A DNA stretch of 64,000 bases. Source: Rhodanobacteraceae bacterium. Its GTDB lineage: Bacteria > Pseudomonadota > Gammaproteobacteria > Xanthomonadales > Ahniellaceae. The notes below the pieces were generated by a model that worked only from the letters and a program-made list of their open reading frames with translations, ran no database searches and was not told where the DNA came from. Made by a program: the position numbers and the translations under genes. Position 1 is the stretch's first letter, and each line of letters starts with the position of its first letter. The DNA lies in the NCBI GenBank assembly GCA_016708465.1, contig JADJFT010000011.1, positions 1-64,000 on the forward strand. Reading direction: 5' to 3'. Positions 46,891-56,370 of the stretch are shown here, in pieces.

Positions 46891-48471
46891 ATGCAGGAAT
46901 ACGATCCCGCGCAACGCTATGCCGCCGCCGTCGATGCGCTGAACCGCGGCGCATGGCCACAAGCGAGCGCGCTGATTGAGCCGCTACTCGTCCAGGCCGC
47001 CGGTCATGGCGGAGTCTGGTTCGTGTCCGGTGTTGCCGCGTTCAACCAGCGTCAACTGCCGCTGGCTGCCGAGCGTCTGGATCGCGCCGTCAGACTATCG
47101 CCCGGACGTGCCGACTACTGGGCTTACCTGGCGCGTACCTTGATGGAACTGTCGCTGCCCGGTCCGGCCCTGCATGCGGCCGACGCTGCGGCAATTCGCC
47201 CGCACAAAGACGCAGTGACACTGGAAATTCTCGGCGTTGTCTATTCGCGCGCCAACGCGCACGAAAAGGCCGCCGTCGCCTTTGGCCAAGCTGCAGCATT
47301 GCGACCAGACTCGGCCACCGCGCATTTCAACCACGCAACCGCATTGACCGCCTTGGGTGATGTGGCGGCTGCTGTCGACGCGCACGAACGTTGCCTCGCG
47401 CTTGATTCGCGCTATTGGAAGGCGCATTTGGCATTGGCACAGATGCAATCACAGCAGCCGGGTCATCACTCACTGCCACGCCTTGAGCGCCTGCTTAGCG
47501 AATGCGGCAGCGACGAAATCGCGGCCATGTACCTGAATCTCGCCATCGCCAAGACGCGCGAAGACCTCGGCGATTTCTCCAGCGCATTTGCACATCTCGT
47601 CGCCGGCAAACGCGCCGGCCGCCGCCAACGCGACTACAACTTCAGCCGCGACCAGTCGCTGTTCGATGCGGTGATCGAAGCCATGCCGCAGGTGCCGGCT
47701 GGAAGTGCCGGACACGACAGCCATCGGCCGATCTTCGTCATCGGCATGCCGCGCTCGGGCACGACGTTGGTCGAACGCATTCTCTCCAGTCATCCGGATG
47801 TGCGCTCCTGCGGCGAACTGCAAGATTTCGGCGTCGCACTGAAACGCGCTTCGGGCAGCAACACACGCCTGTTGTTCGATCCAGAAACGGCGCGCCTCGG
47901 TGCACAAGTGGACTGGTCGCGCCTCGGCGCCGCCTACCTCGACAGCACGCGCGCGGTCAGTGGCACGGGGCCGCGCTTCATCGACAAGCTGCCACACAAC
48001 TTTCTCTTTGCCGGCTACATCGCGCGGGCGCTGCCAAACGCCACCATCATCTGTCTGCGGCGTGATCCGATGGACACCTGCCTCGGCAATTTCCGCCAGT
48101 TGTTCGCGCAGACCTCGCCGTTCTACGACTACTCGTTCGATCTGCTCGACACTGGCCGTTACTTCCTGCAGTTCGACCGCCTGATGCGGCACTGGCAGCA
48201 CGTGTTTCCGGGCCGCATCCGCGAGATTTCCTACGAAGATCTGGTCGGTCAACAGGAGGTTACGACGCGGGCGTTGCTCGACACCTGCGGCCTGTCCTGG
48301 AATCCGGATTGCCTCGCATTCGAGCGCAACGAAGCACCCGTCGCCACGGCCAGCGCGATGCAGGTACGTGAACCGATCCATGCCCGTTCGATTCAACGCT
48401 GGAAACGCTTTGAAGCCGAACTCGCGCCGCTGCGTGAGTTGCTGTGTGCCGGTGGTATCGCGCTGAACTGA
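46891..48471 (+). CDS. TPR-domain sulfotransferase
   Basis: The 526-residue protein has TPR repeats to about residue 210 (LPLAAERLDRAVRLSPGRAD, AAVAFGQAAALRPDSATAHF) and then a sulfotransferase domain with the 5'-phosphosulfate loop VIGMPRSGTTLVERILSSHP near residue 285 and the 3'-phosphate region FIDKLPHNFLFAGYIARALP with CLRRDPMDTCLGNFRQLF. Enzymes of this class move sulfate from PAPS to protein or carbohydrate. Pairing with a TonB-dependent receptor is often seen in this order, so the substrate may be taken up or displayed by that receptor; this is inference. A strong terminator precedes it, so it needs its own promoter or read-through. Confidence 0.9.
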   Translation: MQEYDPAQRYAAAVDALNRGAWPQASALIEPLLVQAAGHGGVWFVSGVAAFNQRQLPLAAERLDRAVRLSPGRADYWAYLARTLMELSLPGPALHAADAAAIRPHKDAVTLEILGVVYSRANAHEKAAVAFGQAAALRPDSATAHFNHATALTALGDVAAAVDAHERCLALDSRYWKAHLALAQMQSQQPGHHSLPRLERLLSECGSDEIAAMYLNLAIAKTREDLGDFSSAFAHLVAGKRAGRRQRDYNFSRDQSLFDAVIEAMPQVPAGSAGHDSHRPIFVIGMPRSGTTLVERILSSHPDVRSCGELQDFGVALKRASGSNTRLLFDPETARLGAQVDWSRLGAAYLDSTRAVSGTGPRFIDKLPHNFLFAGYIARALPNATIICLRRDPMDTCLGNFRQLFAQTSPFYDYSFDLLDTGRYFLQFDRLMRHWQHVFPGRIREISYEDLVGQQEVTTRALLDTCGLSWNPDCLAFERNEAPVATASAMQVREPIHARSIQRWKRFEAELAPLRELLCAGGIALN

Positions 48472-48486
48472 TACGCCCTAGGCGAA

Positions 48487-50370
48487 TCAGCCAGACAGCG
48501 CCTCGACCGCCTCGGCGGCAGCAAGCCAGCGCGCTTCGGCTTCGTCAAGCTTGCGCCGCGCCTCGGTCTGGCGCTGGGTCGCGGCCAATACCTTGAACTT
48601 GTCCTGATTGAAAAAACCCGGTGCAGCAACTTCAGCATCGGCCAACTGCATCGCCTTCTGCATCTGCTCCAGCTCGACCTCGGCCTTCTTCAGTGCTTCG
48701 CGCAGTGCGCGCTCCTGCTTCTTCTGCGCCTTGTCATTTTGCCGCGGCGATTTATCCGCGCTCGCTGACTTTCCTGCACCACCGTCATTGCGCGGGGCAT
48801 TGCCGCGCGTGCTGAGCCAGCGCGCATAGTCATCGAGATCGCCGTCGAACTCGCCCACCGCACCGTCGCACACACGGATCAACTGGTCACAGGTCGCACC
48901 GACGAGATGGCGATCATGCGATACCAGCACCACCGCACCATTGAAGTCTTGCAACGCTAACTCCAGCGCTTGGCGCATGTCGAGATCGAGATGGTTGGTC
49001 GGTTCATCGAGCAACAATAAATTTGGCTTGCGATACACCACCATTGCCAGCGCCAGACGCGCCTTTTCGCCGCCGGAGAATGGTGCGACTTTCTCGAATA
49101 CGCGGTCACCAACGAAGTTGAAACCACCGAGCACGCTGCGCAGTTCCTGTTCGCCTTTCTTCGGATCGAGTTCGCGGAAATGCTCGAGCGGACTCGCATC
49201 CGGGTTCAGTTGTTCAAGCTGATGCTGCGCGAAATAGCCGACGCGCAGATCGGGATGGCGCGTCATCTCGCCGTCGCGGATATCCAACTCGCCGGCCAGC
49301 AGCTTCACCAGCGTCGATTTGCCCTCACCATTCGGGCCAACCAGCCCGATACGCTGGCCCGGTTCAAGGCTGAGCTTGATGTTCGACAGCACGGTGCGTT
49401 CGCCGTAGCCTACCGCGGCATCGTGAAGACGAATCAACGGCGACGGCAAGCGGTCTGGCTGCGGAAAGTCGAAGCTGAATTCGCTGTCGGCCATCACCGG
49501 CGCCACCAGCTTGATGCGCTCGATCATCTTCACGCGCGACTGCGCCTGACGCGCCTTGGCCGCACTGGCCTTGAAGCGGTCGACGAAACTCTGCAGGTGC
49601 GCGATCGTGCGTTGCTGCGCCGCCGACACCGCGGCCTGCTGCGCCAGACGATCGGCACGCAGGCGCTCGAACTGCGAATAGTTGCCGGTGTACAGCGTCG
49701 CCCGGCTCTCGGCCAGGTGCAGGGTATGCGTGCAGACCGCGTCGAGGAATTCGCGGTCATGCGAAATCAGCAGCAAGGTGCCTTCATAGGCGAGCAGCCA
49801 GTTCTGCAGCCAGACCACGGCATCGATGTCGAGATGATTGGTCGGTTCGTCGAGCAGCAGCAAGTCGGCGCGCGTCATCAGCACGCGTGCCAAGTTCAGG
49901 CGCATGCGCCAGCCACCGGAGAACGAGTCGACCGGATTGTTGATGGTGTCCGGCTTGAAGCCGAGGCCATCGAGCATGCGCGCGGCCCGCGCCGACGCGG
50001 CATAGCCACCGATCGCGTGCAGACGCTCGTGGCCATGACCGATACGGTTGGCGTCATGCAAGATTTCCGCCTCACGCAGGTCGGCTTCGACCGCGCGCAA
50101 CTCGGCATCGCCATCGAGCACATACTCGATCGCCGGTGCCGAGGTATGCGGCATCTCCTGCGCAACCGACGCAATCAGCAGGTTGCGCGGCAGCGACACA
50201 TCGCCCTGATCCGGGGAAATCTCGCCCTGAATCAAGGCAAACAGACTGGACTTGCCAGTGCCGTTGCGGCCGACAAAACCAACACGCTGACCGCGATGGA
50301 TGGTCGCGGACAAACCATCGATGAGCACCCGCGGCCCACGCCGCAGGCGAAGATTGGAGAAACTGAGCAT
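48487..50370 (-). CDS. ABC-F ATPase (YheS/Uup type)
   Basis: The 627-residue protein has two ABC cassettes and no membrane segments. Walker A motifs are GRNGTGKSSL near residue 35 and GPNGEGKSTL near 345, signatures are FSGGWRMRLNLARVL and FSGGEKARLALAMVV, and both Walker B boxes read LLLLDEPTNHLD. A Lys/Glu-rich coiled coil (KKQERALREALKKAEVELEQ) forms the C-terminus. ABC-F proteins act on ribosomes, in translation or antibiotic protection. The length and C-terminal coil favour YheS over Uup. It converges on the sulfotransferase gene. Confidence 0.94.
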   Translation of the reverse strand: MLSFSNLRLRRGPRVLIDGLSATIHRGQRVGFVGRNGTGKSSLFALIQGEISPDQGDVSLPRNLLIASVAQEMPHTSAPAIEYVLDGDAELRAVEADLREAEILHDANRIGHGHERLHAIGGYAASARAARMLDGLGFKPDTINNPVDSFSGGWRMRLNLARVLMTRADLLLLDEPTNHLDIDAVVWLQNWLLAYEGTLLLISHDREFLDAVCTHTLHLAESRATLYTGNYSQFERLRADRLAQQAAVSAAQQRTIAHLQSFVDRFKASAAKARQAQSRVKMIERIKLVAPVMADSEFSFDFPQPDRLPSPLIRLHDAAVGYGERTVLSNIKLSLEPGQRIGLVGPNGEGKSTLVKLLAGELDIRDGEMTRHPDLRVGYFAQHQLEQLNPDASPLEHFRELDPKKGEQELRSVLGGFNFVGDRVFEKVAPFSGGEKARLALAMVVYRKPNLLLLDEPTNHLDLDMRQALELALQDFNGAVVLVSHDRHLVGATCDQLIRVCDGAVGEFDGDLDDYARWLSTRGNAPRNDGGAGKSASADKSPRQNDKAQKKQERALREALKKAEVELEQMQKAMQLADAEVAAPGFFNQDKFKVLAATQRQTEARRKLDEAEARWLAAAEAVEALSG

Positions 50371-50379
50371 GCGCCTAGT

Positions 50380-51443
50380 CTAGCGGGCTGCGGCTGAATC
50401 CAGATCGCTGCAAGCGGATCGGCTTTGGCGATAGCTGCGGGGCGTCACCCCGGTCCAGCGCTTAAAGCAACGAGCGAAGTTGCTGGCCTCCGCGTAGCCA
50501 AGGCGTTCGGCGATTCGTTCGATCGGCAGATCGGTCTGGCGCAGCCAGAATCGAGCACGGTCACAGCGAACGTCGGCGATCAATTGCCGCAAACTCAGTT
50601 GTTCATCGGCGAGATGTCGGAACAGGCTGCGCACGGAGATGCAGCCGCTCGGCGACTTCTTCGGCGGTCGGGAGGTGACTGGCGCTCGCGGCCAGCAGCA
50701 TGCGTACCCGTTCGCCGATGCGCCGCTGTTGCTGGTGGGCGTCGAGCAGGCGTGTGCATTCTTCTGCTGCGCGCGCATAGCCGTGGGCGTCGGCGGTCAG
50801 GCAGGGTCGCGCGAGCAGTTCGGCTGGAAACTGGAGGCGCAGTTGTTCAATCGCGTTCGAAGACCACCTGACCTTCGAGATGATCGCGATAGCGCTCAGC
50901 CCAGGCTGGCCTCGGCCCTGGCAACTGATAACCAGCCGCCGCCATCGACGTACCCGATAGCGACTGCAGGACGCGCTCGATGATCACCAGCATCGCGTCG
51001 TAGGCGAAGCCGCGCACCTCGTCGAGTTCGAGCGCGTGCGTTGATCACCAGCTCGCCGCCCGAAGGCGTGGCCTGCCAGTGAAATTGCAGTGCTTGCGTG
51101 CGCAGCGGTGCGAAGCGGGCAACGGTCTGTAGCGCTTCACCGAGCGTACTGCTTGCGAATGCGGCGGTGCCGACCAAACCATGCGTATGCGCCTGCGCCG
51201 CCGCACCGAGTTCTAGCCCGAGCCAAGGCGTTGCGGTCGCGGTCATCGCCGCGGCAATTAGCGCCCGCGCCGGCGCGAGCGGCAATCGGTCGGTATCGCC
51301 AAACACCGTGGTCGGTAGTCCTGCCGACACCTCGCCGATCCGATCCCGCGGCGCGCCAAAACTGCGCCGAGCACCCGCAGATAAACGTGATGGAACGCCG
51401 GCTCGGTGGCGCTGTCCGGGCCGACGTTGCCGCGCACCCGCAT
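50380..51443 (-). pseudogene. AraC-family regulator with arabinose-binding-like N-terminal domain (several frameshifts)
   Basis: From ATG at 51443 the frames join to about 350 residues. The N-terminal domain has TVFGDTDRLPLAPARALIAA and TATPWLGLELGAAAQAHTHG, the pattern of the AraC_arabinose_bd family, and continues as ALELDEVRGFAYDAMLVIIE after a shift near 51035. The C-terminal AraC double helix-turn-helix is intact in one frame (SVRSLFRHLADEQLSLRQLI; IERIAERLGYAEASNFARCF). Frame changes lie near 51345, 51035, 50840 and 50640. The family often controls degradation genes, and it is divergent from an alkB-like gene through a small membrane protein gene, so alkane or related response is plausible. 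Confidence 0.78.
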
Positions 51444-51452
51444 CGCCGAGAT

Positions 51453-51632
51453 TTATCCGGCTTTCTTCGACAACGGGTCGAGGAAGACGATCAGGAAGGT
51501 GGCGACCGGGCCCAACAGTAACGATAGAAGCCACCAATTCAGACCGCTGCGGCCCTTGCCCTGGGCGAGGCCGGCATTGACCAGGGACAGGGTGCCCCAG
51601 CCGACCAAATAGGAACCATTGCTCAAATCCAT
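51453..51632 (-). CDS. 59-residue membrane protein
   Basis: This short frame starts ATG at 51632 and ends TAA at 51455-51453. The sequence MDLSNGSYLVGWGTLSLVNA leads into a basic turn and a second hydrophobic stretch (LNWWLLSLLLGPVATFLIVF), ending DPLSKKAG. Two membrane passes with a positively charged loop between are likely. It lies ten bases upstream of the AraC gene on the same strand and about 120 bases from the alkB start on the other strand. I do not recognise the family, but the composition is convincingly coding. Confidence 0.65.
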   Translation of the reverse strand: MDLSNGSYLVGWGTLSLVNAGLAQGKGRSGLNWWLLSLLLGPVATFLIVFLDPLSKKAG

Positions 51633-51753
51633 CGAACTCCTTGGTGATGGAAGGTCACCGGCAATGATGCGCGGTGACCGCGGCTGGGCAAGGCTTTGGC
51701 AGAAAATGACGATTCAATGGCGGATTAGGACTGGCCCCAGCATCGCGCATCGC

Positions 51754-52956
51754 ATGCTCTACCTCATCCCGTACCTCGGAGCTTGCGTCGTGAGTGCCGT
51801 CCTCGAATCCCGTCCCGTCTATCGGGATCGCAAACGTGCGATTTGGTTGCTGTCGATGGCAGTGCCCCTGCTCGCCGCCGCTGGTCCCTTTCTTTATTTG
51901 TTGCAGGGCGATGCCTGGATGCTTTGGCTGCCAGTGGCGTTGGTCTATATCGGCCTTCCGATTGCTGATCTTGTGGTCGGTGAAGACCGCAGTCAGCCGC
52001 CCGAATCAGCGATGGCGGATCTCGATGCCGATCCTGACTACCGCTTGATCGCGTGGATGATGGTGCCGTTGCTGTGGGCGGCGTTCGTGTTCGGCCTGGT
52101 TCGTCGCGCGTCATGAATTGCCTTGGCATGGCCTGCTCGCGGTCACGATCGCGACCGGCGTCATCGGCGGCTTTTGCATCAATATTGGCCACGAACTCGG
52201 GCACAAGCGTGCCGTATTCGAGCGTTGGCTGGCGAAGCTGGTGCTGGCACCCACCGCATACGGCCATTTCCATGTCGAGCACAACCGTGGTCACCACCGC
52301 GACGTCGCGACGCCGGACGACCCGGCTTCCTCGCGGCGGCGAATCGATCTGGCAATTCCTGCCGCGCGAAATGCCGGGGCATGGCGACGGGCCTGGCGTC
52401 TGGAGCGCGAACGCATGCAGCGACCTTGGCCGCTCGCGGTTCAGCCTGCACAACGACATCGTGCAGACCGGGTTGATGACGCTTGCGCTATGGAGCACTT
52501 TGATCGTGTGGCTCGGTGTCGGCCTGCTGCCGTTCCTCCTCTGCGCCTCGTTCTGGGCCAACTTTCAGCTCACCAGTGCTAACTACATCGAGCACTACGG
52601 CATCGCCCGCAAACGCCTCGCGAACGGCCGCTACGAGCCGTGCCGGCCCGAGCATTCCTGGAACAGCAACCACTTGGTGTCGAACTGGGCGCTGTTCCAC
52701 CTGCAGCGGCATTCCGACCACCACGCGAATGCGACTCGGCGCTACCAGTGCCTGCGCCATTTCGAGGAGGCACCGCAATTGCCGACCGGCTACTTCGGCA
52801 TGTTCCTGCTGTCTTACGTACCACCGCTGTGGTTTCGGGTGATGAACCCGCGCCTGGTCGCGATGGTCGGACGCGATCCGGAACGAATCAATTTCCAGCC
52901 AACGGCTGTCGCTGTTGCGGCGTTGCCTGCCGGCGGCGGAACAGCTGCCGGAGTAG
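51754..52956 (+). pseudogene. alkB: AlkB-type alkane 1-monooxygenase (several frameshifts)
   Basis: Joined frames give about 400 residues, the normal length. N-terminal membrane segments (AIWLLSMAVPLLAAAGPFLY; LPVALVYIGLPIADLVVGED) are followed by all the histidine boxes of the membrane di-iron hydroxylases: NIGHELGHKRAVFERW, VEHNRGHHRDVATPDDP and LQRHSDHHANATRRYQ, plus NYIEHYGIARK. The end is INFQP followed by an arginine- and leucine-rich tail and a TAG at 52954-52956. Frame changes lie near 52107, 52340, 52378, 52425 and 52885. The enzyme hydroxylates medium-chain alkanes at the terminal carbon and needs rubredoxin, which is not seen nearby. Intact active-site histidines argue for sequence error rather than decay. 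Confidence 0.82.
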
Positions 52957-52985
52957 TCTTCATCCGTCCGTCGGGAGAGACCGCG

Positions 52986-53369
52986 ATGCAGGACGACGAC
53001 CCGCTTTGGCAGGACATCGACGCCATGCTTCTCGCCGGCAACGCCATCGTGGCGATCCGCCGCTACCGCGAGTACACCGGTTCCGACCTGGCACCCTCGG
53101 TGCTGGCAATTGAAGCGCGCAAGCGCAGGTTCGAAACGCCATCGCCAATACCGACGATCGCGAGCCAGGAATTGCGTCCGGACGGCGTCCAGGCCTATCT
53201 CGACAGCGGTCATGCCCGCGCGGCGATTGCATCGCGTGGTGGTGCCCGTGCCCGGCGATTTCTCGTGCTGGTGCCGGTCGTGCCCCGTCGCGGCTCGGCT
53301 CGCGCTGTTTCCGCGACAGGTCGGACATTGGGGCCATCAGTTGCAGGGCTACCGCCTTGCGCTGCGTGA
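52986..53369 (+). CDS. Small protein with a ribosomal L7/L12 C-terminal-like motif
   Basis: The first 45 residues (MQDDDPLWQDIDAMLLAGNA, then IVAIRRYREYTGSDLAPSVL) match the short helical pattern found in L7/L12-like domains of unknown proteins: a residue pair, G-N-x-I-x-A-I, then Y-R-E-x-T-G. The remainder loses this quality and may be a wrong frame caused by a further frameshift near 53150. It follows alkB by 30 bases. Confidence 0.45.
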   Translation: MQDDDPLWQDIDAMLLAGNAIVAIRRYREYTGSDLAPSVLAIEARKRRFETPSPIPTIASQELRPDGVQAYLDSGHARAAIASRGGARARRFLVLVPVVPRRGSARAVSATGRTLGPSVAGLPPCAA

Positions 53370-53679
53370 TTTGCTGGCTCTGGCAGAGCAGTCGGCCTTG
53401 CCGTATCGCGTCGACTTCGGCGAGAACTCCAAGCCACCGCCGGCATTGCGCGAATGGATTGCCGGGTACCTCGCTCGCACCCGCGCGGTTCCGACATCGA
53501 CGCCGCACTGGCGCGCGTCGCGTACCTGCCTGTTTGCCTTGTCCGCGCCAGAATTCGAACGCGATCACTTGTTCCGTCCACCGTTCCTCGACGCCGACGC
53601 TTGGGCGGCGGTAAGGATCATGGCGGCTAGCGATTCCGCCATGCAGGAGTATCTGGACGAACTGCCAGCGCGAACATGA
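53212..53679 (+). CDS. Hypothetical protein
   Basis: The frame of 155 residues runs from ATG at 53212 to a TGA at 53677. The later two thirds look coding (LALRDLLALAEQSALPYRVD; KPPPALREWIAGYLA; RPPFLDADAWAAVRIMAASD), with hydrophobic and acidic residues in helical spacing. The start is uncertain because the region is rich in frameshifts. I recognise no family. It may continue from the small protein just upstream. Confidence 0.4.
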   Translation: MPARRLHRVVVPVPGDFSCWCRSCPVAARLALFPRQVGHWGHQLQGYRLALRDLLALAEQSALPYRVDFGENSKPPPALREWIAGYLARTRAVPTSTPHWRASRTCLFALSAPEFERDHLFRPPFLDADAWAAVRIMAASDSAMQEYLDELPART

Positions 53680-53719
53680 CGCGTCGTGCCGTCCCAAACC
53701 TCCCCCTGCGGGCGCGCCA

Positions 53720-54112
53720 TTGTGGATGGCGTGCCTGCGGTGCTGCGATGCACGTGCCCTCGAGGCCGATGCCTTCGATACCTGGTTCGCGGATCTGGAC
53801 ACGGCGATCGTCGGCCGCGCCTGCGCTGGCCGCGTGGACCGGTGGCGGGGCTTGATCGACATCGCCGCGACACGGCGATCCGGCTTGCCGTGGTGGTTGC
53901 GCGGCACCGGCGAGGTGTCCACTTGCGCGATCGGTCTGCTGGCACCGCACGAAGTACGTTATCTCGCGGCGCAGCTCCCGTCATTGTGGTCGATGCTGGA
54001 ACAACTCGGCGCACCGCTGTTGCCAGCGGCGGAACGTGGCGACTGGCTCGCCTTTATCACCGCCGCGGCCAGCGATGGCCGCTGGTTGGTCGGTGTCGAA
54101 CCGGGAAGCTAG
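53720..54112 (+). CDS. Hypothetical protein
   Basis: The 130-residue frame is acidic and helical in the first part (ALEADAFDTWFADLDTAIVG) and later shows LIDIAATRRSGLPWWLRGTG, LLAPHEVRYLAAQLPSLWSM and AAERGDWLAFITAAASDGRW. It reads like a real protein, perhaps an immunity or enzyme-accessory type, but I recognise no family and the start is uncertain. It lies between alkB and the flavoprotein gene. Confidence 0.45.
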   Translation: MWMACLRCCDARALEADAFDTWFADLDTAIVGRACAGRVDRWRGLIDIAATRRSGLPWWLRGTGEVSTCAIGLLAPHEVRYLAAQLPSLWSMLEQLGAPLLPAAERGDWLAFITAAASDGRWLVGVEPGS

Positions 54113-54191
54113 GGCTGCGGCGGTTTCTGGCGGCAAGCCTCAAGCGGTCAGCAGAACTCGCTCCTCAATGGCTTGTTCGTTTGGGTGCCGC

Positions 54192-56329
54192 ATGCGCGAT
54201 CCTCTTTGACCTGTTGTTCGAGCCGGTGCAGATTGGCCCGGTGCGAACCAAAAACCGTTTCTATCAAGTGCCGCACTGCAACGGCATGGGTCATGTCTAT
54301 CCACAGTCGCTGGCGCGCATGCGCGGCATCAAGGCCGAGGGCGGCTGGGGCGTTGTTTGCACCGAGGAAGTCGAGATTTCACCGCTCTCCGAGATCGCGC
54401 CGCATCACGAGGGTCGGCTCTGGGACGAACGCGACATTCCCGCGCTGAGGCTGATGACCGATGCCGTGCACGAGCACGGCGCGCTCGCCGGCATCGAACT
54501 GATGTTCAACGGCTACGCGACCCCGAATCGCTACAGCCGCGAGATTCCGATCGCACCTTCGCACTTGCCGGTGCGCAGCAGTGACCCGATCCAGGCACGC
54601 ACCGCGAGCAAGCGCGATATCGCCAACGTGCGGCGCTGGCATCGGGATGCCGCATTGCGTGCGCGTGATGCGGGTTTCGACCTCATCTACGTTTATGCCG
54701 GTCATGACCTCGGCATGCCGATGCATTTCCTGTCACGCCACACGAATCGGCGCAGCGACGAATATGGCGGTTCGCTGGAGAACCGCGTGCGGCTGTTGCG
54801 CGAGTTGATTGAAGACACCAAGGACGCCGTCGGTGACCGCTGCGGCGTCGTCGTGCGTCTCGCCGTCGATCAACTGCTTGGGCAACAAGGCATCACCGCC
54901 GAGAGCGAAGGCCGCGACGTCATCGCGATGCTGGCGGAATTGCCGGACCTGTGGGACGTGAACATCGCCGACTGGTCCAATGACAGCCAAACCGCGCGCT
55001 TCTCCGGCGAAGGCTTCCAGGAACGCTACATCGCACAGGTAAAAGCGCTGACGACGAAACCGGTCGTTGGTGTCGGCCGTTACACCTCGCCGGATGCGAT
55101 GGTGCGCGTGATCAAGTCCGGGATCATGGACTTGATCGGCGCGGCCCGCCCTTCGATCGCCGATCCATTCCTGCCGAACAAGATCGAGGAAGGCCGCCTC
55201 GACGACATCCGCGAATGCATTGGCTGCAACATCTGCGTCACCGGCGACAATGATTGCGTACCGATCCGCTGCACCCAGAACCCGACCATGGGCGAGGAAT
55301 GGCGCCGCAACTGGCATCCCGAGCAGATCGCGACGAAGCGCAGCGAACGCGGCGTGTTGGTGGTCGGTGCCGGCCCGGCCGGCCTGGAGCTGACCCGCGC
55401 ACTCGGGCAGCGTGGCTACGAGGTCACGCTGTGCGAGGCCGAGAATGAAGCTGGCGGCCGTTTGTGCCACGAGTCGAAATTGCCGGGCCTGGCGACCTGG
55501 CAGCGTGTCGCCGATCACCGGCTGCTGCAGATCACGAAGATGGCAGAACGTGCAGTTCCTGCGCGGCCACGCGGGTTACGGCGGACGATGCCTCGCCTTC
55601 GGTGCCTCGGCGATTTTTGTCGCGACTGGATCGCACTGGCGCAGCGACGGCCTTGGGCGCACACACCGCAGCCCGCTGATCGCGGCTGGATTGGCGCAGG
55701 TGATCAGCCCCGACCAGGCGCTACGCGGTGCGCCAGTTTCCGGTCCGCTGGTGATCTACGACGACGATCACTACGTTCTCGCCGGCGCGCTCGCCGAACG
55801 TTATGCGCGCGAAGGCGTTGTCGTGCATTACCTGACGCCAGCAAGCAAAGTATCGGAGTGGACCGAGCAGACGATGGAACAGTCGCGCGTGCAGTCACGC
55901 CTGATCGAACTCGGTGTGCACATCCACACCTCGCGCGAAATCGCGACCGTCGATACCGACGGCGATGGCCTGCGCATCGACATTGCATGCATTTACAGTG
56001 GTCGCCGCGAGGTCATCACAGCGCGGTCACTGCTACCGGTGACGATGCGCGATCCCGACGATGCGCTGTACCAGGCGCTGATGGCGCGCGCCATCGAATG
56101 GCCCGACACCGGTGTCGTCGAAGTGCAATGTATCGGCGATGCCTTCGCCCCCGGCACCATCGCCGCGGCGGTTTATGCCGGACACAAGGCGGCGCGCGCT
56201 TTCGATGAACCACGGCCCGACGCCGATGCCGTGCCGTTCTTGCGCGAACGGATCGTTGGACTGACGACGTTCGAGCGATCAGCGGTTTCCCGAGCACCGT
56301 TCCGCACGCTGGAAATCACCCGCAGATGA
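54192..56329 (+). CDS. Trimethylamine/dimethylamine dehydrogenase-like FMN and 4Fe-4S flavoprotein (two frameshifts)
   Basis: The joined protein has about 712 residues, like TMADH. It begins MRDP, then after a one-base gap near 54203 FDLLFEPVQIGPVRTKNRF. The segment RFYQVPHCNGMGH keeps the cysteine that forms the 6-S-cysteinyl FMN bond in TMADH. The FMN barrel ends with GAARPSIADPFLP, followed by CIGCNICVTGDNDC and CTQNPTMGEE, which bind the 4Fe-4S cluster. An FAD/NADH-type domain (RGVLVVGAGPAGLELTRALG) follows; a shift near 55540 leads into GASAIFVATGSHWRSDGLG and an ADP-binding C-terminal domain. The residue equal to Tyr60 of the TMADH substrate cage is Glu (TEEVEIS), so the substrate is probably not trimethylamine. 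Electron acceptor genes are not seen nearby. Confidence 0.85.
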
Positions 56330-56370
56330 CAATGTCTGCTTATCCATTCCTTCGATCTTCTCGTGTTTCT

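Noticed and set aside
48474..48484. Small palindrome CGCCCTAGGCG between converging genes
   Set aside because: A four-base stem with no T run is too weak to call a terminator.
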